64,000 bases of DNA from Branchipolynoe longqiensis (Eukaryota; Annelida; Polychaeta; Phyllodocida; Polynoidae), in the NCBI GenBank assembly GCA_030323885.1, contig CM059193.1:91079990-91143989 (forward strand), given 5' to 3'. Each line of letters starts with the position of its first letter. Within the stretch, counting starts at the first letter, position 1. The position numbers were made by a program, and so were the translations under genes. Shown here piece after piece: positions 40,565 through 51,039 of the stretch. Under the pieces are notes generated by a model that made no database searches, was not told the DNA's origin, and saw nothing but the letters and a program-made list of their open reading frames with translations.

Positions 40565-41300
40565 CATTTTTTAAATATCTTTTTTATATTTATTTTATTG
40601 AGGTTGTATTTATACTGTCCATAGCATATAACCCTAGGTATTCAGGCTTGTTTTCAATGCTGGCCAGCTGCAGTGTTGGTGTTATCTTATCACACAGTAG
40701 CTGCTGATAAGGTATTTGATTGCCTGCATTTCAGTAGCAGATAGATAGTTGGTTCGTCTGGTTAGTAGTCTATGTTATTTTTTGGGGATTTTCTTGGCAT
40801 ATATGTATTTTATTTTGTGTACCTCAGCATACTCCTATTTACACATCATAGACTTGTACATAGCTGTGTTGTGTGCTATCTGGCTACTTTTGGCATGGTT
40901 ACCTTCCATTGGGTGTCCTGCTGGTGGGCCGTGACATATCACATGTCTCTTTGCAGTGCAGCTTCATAGGGGTTTCCTAGCCTTATTTTTCACAGATATA
41001 TTTTGTATGTTTTTAGGTCAGGAATTTGTTGTTCCTTTACTGTTTGGGCATTCCACACCTTGGCAGCCATTTCCAGCGTGCTTCTCTGGTGAGCTTTTAT
41101 TTGGCTTCTGGTCTACTTTAGTTGTGGCGCATTATTTGCTCTAGTAGCCCTTTGTGGTTTTGTTAGGAGTGTATTGTCTTGACTATAGCTGTATGCTAAT
41201 GTTTCCAGATGAATTATTCTCCTATTTTCCAGCAATTTTACTCTGGTTCTTCTGTGTATGTCATAGGTGCAGCTTTTCTAATCTGATGCAGATTTTCAGG
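40565..41300 (-). mobile_element. LINE 3' UTR, reverse orientation
   Basis: ATAGCATATAACCCTAGGTA, GCTTGTTTTCAATGCTGGCC and GCATTTCAGTAGCAGATAGA are shared with 46.7-47.2 kb, where the same UTR follows a LINE C-terminus. The plus strand begins with T-rich sequence, the complement of an A-rich tail. No coding part here. Confidence 0.65.
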
Positions 41301-41337
41301 GCTCTGTTTTGTAGTGTTTGCAGTTTTTTTTAGAAGT

Positions 41338-41682
41338 TCTTCCGATGAAAACATAAAATTGTCAAAACCAAAACAATGATCTAGATTTGATTCTACATAT
41401 CTAACTTAGATGCTGGTGCACTTATTAAACATTTGTCATCAGACATCATGGGATATTGAGACAACTAATAGAACCTGTTACTGCAGAAGCTTGTGGTGAG
41501 AGAGTTTTGGCAAGCTTGCCTAAATTAATTTAGCATGTTTCCATTTCAAATATCTCAAAAGTTAGTGATTTAAAACAAAAGTTACTTCAAACTAAAGTAA
41601 GGTAGATTATAATGAACAACCTAATATGTTCATCTCAGGAAATGAGAGAAAGTCAAAACCATCGGACTGTGCACCTTTAATA
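41338..41682 (-). mobile_element. MITE-T, nearly complete reverse copy
   Basis: TAGATTTGATTCTACATATC, GTTTTGGCAAGCTTGCCTAA and the terminal CCATCGGACTGTGCACCTTT with TTAA at 41677-41680. The left end is degraded (TTCCGATGAAAACAT). Confidence 0.82.
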
Positions 41683-41844
41683 TATGCAACTTTAATATAG
41701 CCATACTTAGGCAATAATGGACCAACATAATGCTTTCTGGCAATAAATACGCTGTTCCCCCACTTTCAATGTTGAGAATGGGGTGTGCTGCACATAATGC
41801 ACCACAATTCACTTCCCCATCACCGTGTACAAACCAAATTTATT

Positions 41845-41995
41845 TTTATTTTTTTGTGTGACAAGTTATTTATTCTGTCCATAGTGTATAAGCTCCTGTT
41901 AGGGTGCTTGTTTTCAACGCTGGGCAGCTGTGATTCTTTTTTGGTCTGGTCCCGCACTCAGGATTGTTTGCCTAGTCCTGCTCGGGCCAACCAAA
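41845..41995 (-). mobile_element. LINE-2 3' UTR fragment (reverse)
   Basis: TGACAAGTTATTTATTCTGT, GCTTGTTTTCAACGCTGGGC and TCTGGTCCCGCACTCAGGA, the complement of the 57.5-kb 3' UTR. Confidence 0.75.
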
Positions 41996-41998
41996 TGA

Positions 41999-42233
41999 AG
42001 AGTGCAGGCGCAAAACCCTGTAAGTGCCCATCCATAATTTGACCTAAACATTGGAATCAAACCTTCAACAATTTTATTATTTAAAATTCCTACATTTTTG
42101 TTCATTGCTCCATAAGCATGTGATCAGCAGAAAAGTGGAATTAATGACAATTCAAATTATCTTCAAATAAAAATAGTTTATTTAAACTTCATTTTTGGAT
42201 TGCTGTTTACGGATATTTGCACCTGAATTCTTC
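41999..42233. mobile_element. MITE-P copy
   Basis: GAGTGCAGGCGCAAAACCCT at the left, TATTTGCACCTGAATTCTT at the right, about 235 bp. It abuts the LINE-2 fragment. Confidence 0.83.
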
Positions 42234-42600
42234 AGATGTGATCTCTTCACTGGCTGGAAGACCAGTGCCTCGGCGCTGATGAAATATTTGTTCAGATGAA
42301 TACAATATTTATTTTAAAAAACCAACAACAAGAAATTGGATGATTTAGTATTGGTTAATGCAGGTAAGGCTCCCCGAGTAGTCTGGTCAATGTCGGTGGG
42401 GTGCCGGCGGGGTGTCGGCAGGGTGTCGGACGGTTCAGTTAAGCCCTCAGGGCCGCAGAGTTTGGGGAACGCGCGACTTATGCATGCGCATGCGCACATA
42501 GCTAACAAACCTGCGCGCGAACAATGTGTACAGGTTGTGGAGGAGCCGCTGGTAAGTGGTTGCCTCAAGATAATGTGTGCCTCGAATACAATGAATGGTT
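42234..42600. other. Unassigned region
   Basis: GGGGTGCCGGCGGGGTGTCG repeats at about 42395-42430. Remainder unremarkable. Confidence 0.4.
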
Positions 42601-43388
42601 GGTGGGGCGGGTGGGGAGGGATGGGACGGGGAGGTTGGGAGGGGAGGGGTGATTCGATATGGGGAGGGAGAGGGGGAAAGGAGGAGGGGAAGGGAATGGG
42701 AGGGGAGGGGGAGGGTGAGGAGGGAAGGGTGAGGAGGGGAAGGGATGATTCGAGGGGGAGGGAGAGGGGGAAGAGAGGAGGGGAAGGGGATGGGAGGGGA
42801 GGGGAAGGGTGAGGAGGGAAGGAGGGGATGGGGAAGGAGGGGAGGGGGAAGGAGAGGAGGGGCAAGGAGGGGGGATGGGAGGAAAGGGGAGAAGGGAAGG
42901 GCGAGGGGAAGGAAGGGAGGGGAGGGGAGGGGAGGAGGGAAGGAGCGGAGGCGATGGGAGGAAGGGGGAGAAGGGAGGGCGAGGGGAAGGAAGGGAGGGG
43001 GAACGAGGGGATGGGGGAAGGAGGAAGGAGAGGAGGAGGACAAGGGGAGCGGAAAGGGGCGAGGGTGGAGGAAGGGATAATGCAGTTGGGAAGGGAATCG
43101 GTAGGGGGACGAGGTTTCGGGGTCGGGAATGGAGGGAGAAGGGAGTGAAGGGGGTCCGGTTGGGTGTGGAGATGGGAAAAGACAACTGGAACAGATTGGG
43201 AGGGAGTGGACGGCGGGAGACGACGAAGAATGGCAGGAGGAGATTGGAGAGTGAAGGGGAATTGGAAGGGTGGGGGGTGCAGATGGGAGGTGGGGGAGGG
43301 GGAGCAGGGGGAGGAGAAGATGTTGAAGGGGAGGTCATGTGGAGGTCATGTGGAGGGAAAGCGGAGGGGAGGAAGAGGGGTGAGAGGG
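42601..43388. repeat. Purine-rich GGGGAGGGGA tract
   Basis: About 790 bp with a near all-purine plus strand to 43080, then more mixed. Duplicated segments such as GAAGGGGATGGGAGGGGAGG recur. Overlapping open frames on both strands are compositional. Fits the G-quadruplex and triplex sequence rules. Confidence 0.88.
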
Positions 43389-43665
43389 CTGATCCTGGTC
43401 GAATCAAACCGATGACTTATAAATACAATAGGTACCTGTTGCTGCTCAGCGCTTGGCGTTATGAGGTCAGAACAGGGACTGGGCACAGAGTGTCAGGATA
43501 ATGTGACTGTGTGGGACATCAGCTAATGCTGCAGGCGACCTGATTTCCCAGTGAGGCAGCACTATGAGGTCGCCATGAGTGCAAGCTGTCACAAGTTGGT
43601 GCCCCTTCTGGTATGACCTAGGGTCTTGCTGGGGCATGAACTACACCAACCACCCAGCCTCCCCC
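43389..43665 (+). mobile_element. SINE-1 tail A, 5'-truncated
   Basis: Begins within the head (GGTCGAATCAAACCGATGAC) and continues GGATAATGTGACTGTGTGGG and GTATGACCTAGGGTCTTGC. Confidence 0.82.
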
Positions 43666-44009
43666 ATCCCTCTCAGAGAACTGTGTTGGGCTCTTAGGCT
43701 GCCTTTTTCCTTCCTCCGCTGCCCCAATTTATCTGACCAATACCCATCGGAAGCCAACTCACAACCAAATGGGACCGCTTTCAGTGGTGCCCATACAGTG
43801 CTGCAGATTTACAGCCTTCAGTGCGCCAATGCGACTGAAAACTCCCCAAAAACAAAAAGTGATGCAAGCATTGGAGGAATACCGTATCGGCACACAGACA
43901 GTTCCTGTGAAATTCTCCTTTTTTCCTCCCCTCGCTTATATAATGAGGTGTCAAACCACAAAGCCCAGTCCCCTCCTGGCCTGCAGGGCATATTTCTTTT
44001 ACGTCATGT
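43666..44009. other. Unassigned region
   Basis: A 154-codon plus frame runs 43579-44043 but overlaps SINE-1 and LTR-A sequence and has no family features, so I do not call it. Confidence 0.4.
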
Positions 44010-44637
44010 TGTAAAATATTCCGATATTCGGCATAGGGGGTAATGCTAATGTTCTATTACTGATCGGTGTACCTAACCAGGCGCATGAGGGAGAAACAAA
44101 GAGGTAGTGGGTTGAGTAGTTTTAATCTCTGGCAAGGATTATAGGCCCTTGCCCCTAAAAAAACGAAAAATCTTCCGGTGCGACTGACACTGGTCTACAT
44201 CCGGTGGAGGCGAAGAGGGTAGGTGAAGCCACCGGTATAGTGTTGGTCTTACGGAGTATAACAAATAATAATAATAATAATTAACCATTACATATCTTTA
44301 TACTCGCATGTGATTGCACTTAGGGCCTAACCCCTCTGCTAGGGATCACCACACTCAAAGGTCAAGGTTGGTGGTGGCCATGGGGCCATACAGCTTGGGG
44401 TGGTGAGCAGACAACTGGTATCCATGGGAACCAGGAATGCTGGATCCCTATTGGTAGGGCCAAGAATGCTTGATTCCCATTGGGGGAAAGGGGTGGGGTG
44501 ATACTCTACAATGAACCCATGTAACCATATAAATAATAAACCAGAGGGCTTGACTCTCTCTCCTTCTTTATACGTTATACTCTTCCTTTCCCATAGCCTG
44601 TCTTCACAGCAACAGATTCGAACATAAGGCTTTAACA
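44010..44637 (+). mobile_element. LTR-A solo LTR, copy with near-TSD
   Basis: Starts TGTAAAATATTCCGATATTC and ends AAGGCTTTAACA. TATA-like ATATAAATAATAAACC and the following GGCTTGACTCTCTCTCC suggest promoter, R and AATAAA signals in this orientation. A 4-bp ATGT lies 5' and overlaps ATGT 3', a probable TSD with one base lost. (AAT)n at 44267. Confidence 0.82.
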
Positions 44638-44749
44638 TGTGATCTATGTGGTTGTGTATCGCTAATTTCAGACACTGAACTGCAAAAGAGAGGCTAAACA
44701 CCAAAGAAGCGAGGCTGCAAAGAACAATGTGCTTCCAAATATGTGGGTA
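44638..44749. other. Short spacer between two solo LTRs
   Basis: 112 bp without gag or pol. The two LTRs have separate flanks, so they are not the ends of one provirus. Confidence 0.5.
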
Positions 44750-45278
44750 TGTAAAATATTCCGATAATTACACATTGGTGGGTAGCGTGAACTGGTCTAT
44801 ATGGGATGACAAATGTATAAATAATGTAAATGACCAGATGCATGTGGTATTGTGTAGTGCTGGTGATCCTTTACCTAGATTAAATAGACATTGTGTATTC
44901 AATAGATAGTGTGAGAGGGGCACTAGTGTCAGTGTGATAGGGCCTTAGCAGCTCTGCTCACAACCCCCTCCCCCCGACTGTTAGACACGGATCACTGCAC
45001 ACCCAGACACAACAGGGCAGGAAGGCCAAAACAACCAAGGTATGGATACTACTAGAATGCACACTGTTGATTGGTGGATATGTGGATGCTTACTGTTGAT
45101 TGGAGGATCTGGTCATGTGACAGGCCATCTTGAATTCTAAAACCACTATATAATAATAAACCTGAGGGTGCAAGCTCTCTCTACCTTTCACTCTATACTC
45201 TGCCTTACTTCTACTTGCCTGTAGTGATTTCAAATAAGCCTGCCTACAAAACTACAGCTGCCAGCCGACGACTTTACA
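44750..45278 (+). mobile_element. LTR-A-related solo LTR with TSD GGTA
   Basis: TGTAAAATATTCCGATAATT to ACGACTTTACA, 529 bp. Exact 4-bp TSD GGTA at 44746-44749 and 45279-45282. TATATAATAATAAACCTGAG marks the TATA/polyadenylation region. The internal part diverges from 44010-44637. Confidence 0.87.
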
Positions 45279-45297
45279 GGTAGTTGTTGTAATTCTG

Positions 45298-45533
45298 ATG
45301 AGTCCAGGTGAATATCCCTGTAAAAACCAATCCAAAAATGTAATTGAAATACAAAATAGTATGTGAAGATAATTTTACTTCTCAGTAATTCCACTGTTCT
45401 TGTGAAGAAATGGTTATCGAGCAATCAACAGAAATATAAGAATATGAAAAAAATGAACCTTTTGTAGGTTTGACTCCAATGTTTATCTCAATTTTTAGAT
45501 TCGCGTTTATGGGGTTTTACGCCTGAACTCCTC
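45298..45533. mobile_element. MITE-P copy
   Basis: GATGAGTCCAGGTGAATATC at the left and TTTATGGGGTTTTACGCCTG then AACTCCTC at the right. 236 bp. Confidence 0.83.
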
Positions 45534-45642
45534 ATATTGTTTAATCCTTGAATAAAGTATGTTGTCAGCACCAGGGCACTGGTCTTCCAGCCATATGACA
45601 TTACAATTATTTACAATATATGTATATATAGTCTAATATACT
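45534..45642. other. Short spacer
   Basis: Nothing recognised apart from AT-rich sequence. Confidence 0.3.
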
Positions 45643-45735
45643 ACTTGGTTTAATGGTTAGCACACTGGCCCTGAATGCAAGATATGTGAGTTCGATTTCC
45701 GCTCTAAGCGCAATATATCCCATTGTCATTATCCC
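45643..45735 (+). mobile_element. SINE-2 fragment (tRNA-like region)
   Basis: TTTAATGGTTAGCACACTGG, GAGTTCGATTTCCGCTCTAA, GCGCAATATATCCCATTGTC. Head and tail absent. Confidence 0.75.
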
Positions 45736-45957
45736 TGTGACAAATATGTACATACATGTGTATATACCCGAGTATATACTCCTATATGCCGATGTAAGAA
45801 ATCGCATGATGATGCCTCCCACACGATTTGGGTCATCGGGCGGGGGGGTTGCTGATTACTCCGCTAGGTAGTGCAATGCGACATATACACTGCTGAGCCC
45901 TTGCTGATTGTGGCAGTCCATCATTCTCCATATCGCCATACTATTGCTGTACTCTAA

Positions 45958-46632
45958 ATGGGTGCTTTTGTTCCTTTGACTTTACATCGCCGGTGCATTG
46001 GCACTTGTATGCAGGACACATACTGCGGGCCCTGTGGCTGTATACACCCAGGTTGGGTATACAACGCCTGCACTGCCTCAATGCAAACTAGACAGACAGT
46101 GCATACAATAGAAAAAGTGGTTGAAATGCCGGACACAATGAAACCTTCAAAGAAAGAAGAACTGCCTGCCTCTTCGCCAGTGGAGTGTGAACTGTTGGAG
46201 GACGGCAAAATGGGAGCCCGGGAGAAGGCCATGAGCCATTGCATCAAGAAAGCGACTGGCGGAACTCGAGAGACACAAGAGGGAGCTGGAAGAGGACATG
46301 GAAAAACTGGCGGTTAAGCGAAAAAGGGGGCGGAGCAGGAGCAGGAAGCGCAGCTCACCAACGGAATGCCGACGCCGCCGGTGCCACAGACGGTCAACCA
46401 GCTCGAGCTCATCCAATGGGAGGTCGACAATCAGAGAGAGAAAGCAGAGGAGTAAGTGGTCCATTCATTGCTATTTGGAGGACCGGAAAGACTTAAGAAA
46501 GCTAACACCTTTCTAGTTAATAGAGTCGTCATGTGGGTGGATCCTTGATAAAAAAGACTTGAACCTTCAAGACTTGAGGCGGTTTCTGATGCATGTTAAA
46601 TACATTTTGGGCAAAGCTAAGACTGGGAAAGC
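45958..46632 (+). pseudogene. DIRS-like element ORF1 (gag-like), N-terminal part
   Basis: The first frame (45958-46317) has a Cys-rich start (CMQDTYCGPCGCIHPGWVY) then an acidic linker. At about 46250 the coding signal shifts frame to a predicted coiled coil, LAELERHKRELEEDMEKLA, followed by an Arg/Ser-rich block (KRGRSRSRKRSS). DRKDLRKLTPF, a stop, and DLRRFLMHVKYILGKAKT follow. It lies upstream of a zinc knuckle and a DIRS-type RT on the same strand, so I infer it is the gag-like ORF1 of that element, split off by the LINE at 46.64-48.26 kb. One frameshift and one stop. Attribution is by context, not motif. Confidence 0.55.
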
Positions 46633-46639
46633 ACACACA

Positions 46640-48262
46640 AGTTTTTTTATATTTATTTATTTATTTATTAATTTTTTTATTGATACCAGCCCCTCTCTCT
46701 AATTACATTACATAGCATGTAAGCCTGGGTACCCAGGCTTGTTTTCAATGCTGGCCAGCTGTAGTGTTGGTGTTGTCTTAAGTTATTTGATTGTCTACAT
46801 TTCAGTAGCAGATAGAGAGTCTGTTGGTGCATTTGGTAGCCTATGTTAGTTTTGTTTGGGCCCTCTTGGCATTGTATTTTTGTTCTATTCTTATTACTAT
46901 GTTAGTTGTTTTCTTAAGGTTCTATGTTAGTGTTTTGGGGTTTTCTTGGGAAGAGTTTTCGGCTTTTTTCTACTTAATTCTGTGCTAGCCTATTTTATTT
47001 ACATGTCCATAGGCTTGTATGTAATAGGTGGTTGAGTTATGTTTGTTTGGATTTGATTTGATTTATATTGTTGTTGGAGATGTTATCTGGCTTTTATATT
47101 TCCGGTTATCCCGCCCTGGGCTGTCCAGTTTAAGTTATAATCTAGCAATAAGAAAGTTAGCTATGGTTCATGGTTTTTTTTTTACTAAATGTATTTTATT
47201 CAGCGAATAATGTCTTTTGTCAGCGCCAGAGCACTGGTCTTCCGGCCGTTAATTACAATTTGTTGGTACATAAATGACAATATTAGTTGCAATAATAACC
47301 ACATGAAAAACCTGTTCGATAATAGAAGCATAATATAAATTGACTATTTGTCGTAATAGTAACTGCATGCAATTCCAGTTCAACATATGTATTATGCACT
47401 TGGTGAGCATGCATCAATAAATGTACAAGATGACTCTAGAATTGTCTTTAAACACTTCTTTCTTCCTTTGTTTTCTCTCTTCTCTTTTCAAAAAGATATA
47501 ACATATCTACAATACACATATATATATACTATATTGCAAATATGCAAATCAGTGGATCCAATCACCAATACCAAATGCGGAAACCTGGCCATTTAAAATT
47601 TTTTTTTTTTTTATCCCATCACGAGTGTTCCGTTCTGTGTGGCCTAATGATGGGATCGCGGTCTGAGATTGCAGTGGGGACTTACATCATACAGGTTTTA
47701 TGTCAATTTAAAGGAAAATTTTAGGTAATAGGTTTTGAAAGAAGGTGTAATAGGGGTGGGGTAAGGGCGGGAAGGGGATCAGCGTGCAGGGCTGTGTAGT
47801 GCATTTGAGAACATTTATATATATATGTATGTACAAGGGTCAGGGCAAGGAAGGCCTTTAGAATACCTATAACCGTGTCAGGGTCTGACAGGCCGGTTGT
47901 ATTTTCATAAAGTTTTTAAATTCAAGGAGACTTGTGGACTGTCTTGTCCTCACTGGAAGTTTATTCCACAATGTGCCACCTCTGTAAATCGGTGCTTTAG
48001 TTAGTTTGTTTGTTAGTGGCATGGGTGTTTTTAGTAGTGTAGCACCGCTCTGTCTGGTTACTCTGTTTGTATGGTCAACATATTGTTCATCATTGGATCT
48101 TTTATACATGAGACTGAGGAGATGTGTGTCCCTCCTTTGGCTAAGGTAGCTGACTTGTGCTTTAGCATGCATTTCCTTTACAGACAGCGTTTTCCCTCTG
48201 TAGACAGTTCTAAGTGCCCTGTTTTGAATCCTCTGTAATTTGTTTTCTTGTTGTTTTGTCAG
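46640..48262 (-). pseudogene. LINE C-terminus with long 3' UTR, inserted in the DIRS-like element
   Basis: The minus-strand frame from about 48262 to a stop at 47867 reads NKLQRIQNRALRTVYRGKTL, AQVSYLSQRRDTHLLSLMYK, then YRGGTLWNKLPVRTRQS and LLEFKNFMK. This is the standard C-terminal tail of CR1/Jockey-like LINEs (RxQNRALR, LxxRRxxHLLxLMYK, LWNxLPxxxR). The 3' UTR continues to 46640 and shares GCTTGTTTTCAATGCTGGCC with 40.6 kb. T-rich sequence at 46640-46680 is the complement of the A-rich end. The frame is open for about 130 codons, so this copy is fairly young, but it is 5'-truncated. Confidence 0.85.
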
Positions 48263-48318
48263 CAGCATTCGGTTACGAGGCCTTCTGCATGGGTAATCCG
48301 GAGGAGGCATTACAATAC

Positions 48319-48412
48319 ACCCCCACCCCCACCCCACCCACCCCCCACCCCGATTCCCCTCCATCCCCCCCACCTCACCCACCCCCACCTCACCCACCCC
48401 CACCCAGTTTTG
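48319..48412. repeat. CCCCACC simple repeat
   Basis: About 94 bp of CCCACCCC units just upstream of the gag zinc knuckle. Confidence 0.85.
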
Positions 48413-48626
48413 ATTCTATGCGGGGCCACTCATCCAAAGGGGTTAGTAGCACCTCCAACAATTCCCAGGGCCAAACTGAACAACTTTTTTTCGACTGACG
48501 GGAAGAAGACCTGCTTTGCGTATAACAAAGAAGAGGGTTGTAGTCGGGATGATAAGACGTGTAATTTTGGCCATTGGTGCTCCCGCTGTGGAAGTTGCTC
48601 TCATATCCAGTGAAATTGTCAAAAGG
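48413..48626 (+). pseudogene. DIRS-like gag zinc-knuckle region
   Basis: TCFAYNKEEGCSRDDKTCNF then GHWCSRCGSCSHIQ gives a C-X(8)-C-X(6)-C-X3-H-X-C-X2-C-X4-H spacing typical of the C-terminal knuckle of DIRS-type gag proteins. A stop follows HIQ where Arg/Lys-Asn-Cys would be expected. Positioned 5' of the RT as in DIRS elements. Confidence 0.7.
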
Positions 48627-48808
48627 AGTGAATATCCAGGGGCCGGGGCAGGGCCGGGGGGAGGCACCGCTTAAATTATGTTGCAGATTCTGTAGACAAC
48701 CCCCTGGGCTATGTGACACCTTCCATTAAATCGGCCAATAGTACAGTTATGTGAGATAATTGTTCTGATGAAATGCTTACTGACATTGTGCATTACCGTA
48801 ATGAACGG

Positions 48809-48970
48809 GGGTGTGGGTGTGGGGGTGGGGTGGGGGTGGGGGTGGGGGTGGGGGTGGGGTGGGGTGGGAGGTGGGTGGGGTGGGGGGTGGGGGGTGGGGG
48901 GTGGGGGGTGGAGGGGAATTGGGGTGGGGGTGGGTGGGGTGGGGGGTGGGGGTGGGGGGGGGGGGGTATG
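48809..48970. repeat. GGGGTGG simple repeat
   Basis: G-rich plus strand (GGGGTGGGGGTGGGGGTGGG) inside the DIRS-like spacer. With the mirrored C-rich repeat at 48319 it forms a long imperfect inverted pair. Confidence 0.87.
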
Positions 48971-49283
48971 TGTCCCAGCGAGCCATGCAGGCACCCCTCG
49001 TTTAGAGCTTATTGTCACTGGTATTGATATGAATTGTTGTAATGACCAATTTGGCGAGACCCAATCTGTCTATACTAGTGTCGGTCCAGCTCAGTACACT
49101 GGCGGTGGGGGGGGGGGGGGATCATGTGACGCCCCTCCCCCAGCTTGGCTGGAGACCGCAGATACTATTTGCCCCAACTGGTATGCCATTGACCGCGGTT
49201 GGCTAATGGTTGATTCTTGTGAAAACGGCCTATGTGTTGAGGCTGTAGACACCTTCAGTGGTCGCAGGTCCAAGTTTATTGTT
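48971..49283 (+). other. DIRS-like element internal sequence, non-coding or decayed
   Basis: Sequence between gag and RT. A 228-codon plus frame here passes through the G-rich repeat and SINE-2, so I do not treat it as a gene. PAWLETADTICPNWYAIDRG may be a decayed protease/spacer region. Confidence 0.4.
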
Positions 49284-49455
49284 ACTGTCATTGGGGTGAT
49301 GAAACTGGGAAATATTTTGCCTAGAGCGGGGCTCGAACCCAAATCTCTTGGCCACTCCGGGCCACTGTGCTCCCTGATATCACCACACTACCCATGCCTA
49401 CCTGTCTATGTGGTTACTTGCCTGAGAGGTCAGAGCAGACCACTACATTACTAGT
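49284..49455 (-). mobile_element. SINE-2 copy inside the DIRS-like element
   Basis: Reverse copy: GGGGTGATGAAACTGGGAAA, GCGGGGCTCGAACCCAAATC (B-box complement), CACTGTGCTCCCTGATATCA, and head GAGGTCAGAGCAGACCACTA. No clear TSD. Confidence 0.8.
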
Positions 49456-49583
49456 GCATGCCTGTGCGCGACTCGTGCCTGCGCCCACTTAATTCAAGTG
49501 CAGGTCTCTCAATTCAAACCCTGCCTCGTCGTTTGTGTTTGTTTTGACAAAAGGGCCATTGGGACCAAGATTGGGGCTTTATT
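49456..49583. other. DIRS-like pre-RT segment
   Basis: GC-rich sequence joining SINE-2 to the RT frame. No motif. Confidence 0.35.
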
Positions 49584-50330
49584 TTGCATGGCCCTATTTT
49601 TGGGTTTAAGGTCATTAATAATTATTGTACCACAACTTACTCGGGCGGTAGGACCCTTATTATGAACCCTATACATAACAGTGTTATTACTAAGAAACTC
49701 GAAAATGAATTAGCTCTAGAGCCCGTGTGTTTACAGAACGTTCTTGCCGTCCCAAAATCATCTGGGGAGGGTTACCGCACGATCATTGACTGTAGTAAGC
49801 CCTCAGGCCTGTCGGTGAACAATTATGTCTCTGAAGTTTCCACTAAATTCTCTTACCAAGGCTTTGAGGACCTTGTTAAAATTATGGTTCAAGAAGACTT
49901 TGTAGCCACGATAGATATCAAGGATGCATATAGGGCCATCTGCATCCACCCGAGCGACCGCCCGCGGCAGGCAATTCGCTGGGATTTAGGTCGCGTTCCA
50001 GAGGTTTTCTTTGATAACTGCCTCTGCATGGGGCTTTCCTCAAGCCCCCTACATATTTAATAGAATTTCGGATTTTGTGGTTCGTTGTGCCGCCAGGGAG
50101 GATGTCGGGAAGGTTATATACTACCTTGACGATTTAGTTGTCCTGGGAGGGGACTTTGCTGATTGCTTCTCTAATCAACTTATTATATAGGTGATCCTCC
50201 GCCGCCTTGGGTTTTATCTCAGCTATGCTAAACTTGCCCCCCTCCCCCATCAAAATGTGCTAGAGTTCTGGGCATTGAGGTAGACACTGTGAATCTCCAA
50301 TTGAGATTACCTCTTGATAAAATTCTTAAC
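49584..50330 (+). pseudogene. DIRS-like reverse transcriptase
   Basis: The open frame 49584-50060 covers RT blocks 1-4: LENELALEPVCLQNVLAVPK, GYRTIIDCSKPSGLSVNNY (block 2, a DIRS-type signature) and DFVATIDIKDAYRAICIHPS, with the first catalytic Asp. CLCMGLSSSP follows, after which a frameshift at about 50045-50055 moves to YIFNRISDFVVRCA and VIYYLDDLVVLGGDF. That last segment holds the catalytic YLDD box at about 50118. Further frame breaks occur before KILNLKNVLLS. DIRS elements copy RNA to DNA and integrate with a tyrosine recombinase instead of a DDE integrase. No recombinase or methylase ORF is visible downstream. Ngaro or PAT subtypes cannot be excluded. Confidence 0.8.
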
Positions 50331-50337
50331 CTAAAAA

Positions 50338-51036
50338 ATGTTCTTCTTTCTTTTTGAGCCGAAGGAAAGCCACCCGCAAGGAACTCAAGCGATTGGGAGG
50401 TCGCCTCGCCAATTGCTCCATGGTCGTCTGGGGTGGGTGCTCATTCTCCACCAACTAAGGGAACCTTATTATAGACTTTGCATTAGTAATGAGTTCCTCT
50501 CGGAATTAGAGTGGTGGTTTCTTTTTATCGAAACATTTAATGGCTACGCCAAGTTACTGGGTCTACACGCCCTGTCTATTTCGGTCTATAGTGACGCATC
50601 AGACTGGGGATTTGGAGCTGCCCGCTCGGGCGACTGGCTTGTCGGTAGTTTTAAAAATGATCTAACATTGTCTAATGAGGTAGGCCACCATTATGTTGTG
50701 TGTGATCCTGCATGTGACTCTGCGCATGTCAATGAAAAAGACATGTGGGCGGCGCTTGCTGCCGCTCGCCGGTGGTGCCACCTATGGAGAAACCAATGTA
50801 TTGTCTTTGTAACTGATAATAATACCGCACGTGCCTCATTGGCCACTGGCCGTTGTGTTAACAAGCTGATAATGCGCTAAGTGAAAGAGCTCTTCTGGCG
50901 ATCTGTAACTTATAATTTTGATGTTAAATCAGCTTAGGTCAAAAGCAAAGATAATATTATCTGTGACGCCCTAAGCAGGTGGAGAGACCCTTCATGTAAG
51001 GGTCGTATCATGACTGTTGATCGACTCTCTAGGTGC
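50338..51036 (+). pseudogene. DIRS-like RNase H region, truncated by satellite
   Basis: The frame 50338-50880 carries LGLHALSISVYSDASDWGFG (first catalytic Asp, YSDAS), VNEKDMWAALAAARRW (Glu) and CIVFVTDNNTARASLATG (Asp in VTDN), the three conserved positions of retroelement RNase H. After a stop at 50880 the reading continues KDNIICDALSRWRD, the usual segment following RNase H. The element stops at about 51036, where the 44-bp satellite begins, so its 3' half (recombinase, terminal repeats) is missing. Confidence 0.82.
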
Positions 51037-51039
51037 CAC

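Noticed and set aside
43579..44043. 154-codon plus frame
   Set aside because: Begins in SINE-1 tail A and ends in LTR-A. No protein features.
44010..45278. A complete LTR retrotransposon with two LTRs
   Set aside because: The two LTRs are separated by only 112 bp, have different flanking duplications and differ in internal sequence.
45295..45325. Hammerhead-like CTGATGAGTCC
   Set aside because: It is the terminus of MITE-P, and no GAAA core follows.
48768..49454. 228-codon plus frame between gag and RT
   Set aside because: Passes through a GGGGTGG repeat and the SINE-2 copy, so the frame is accidental.
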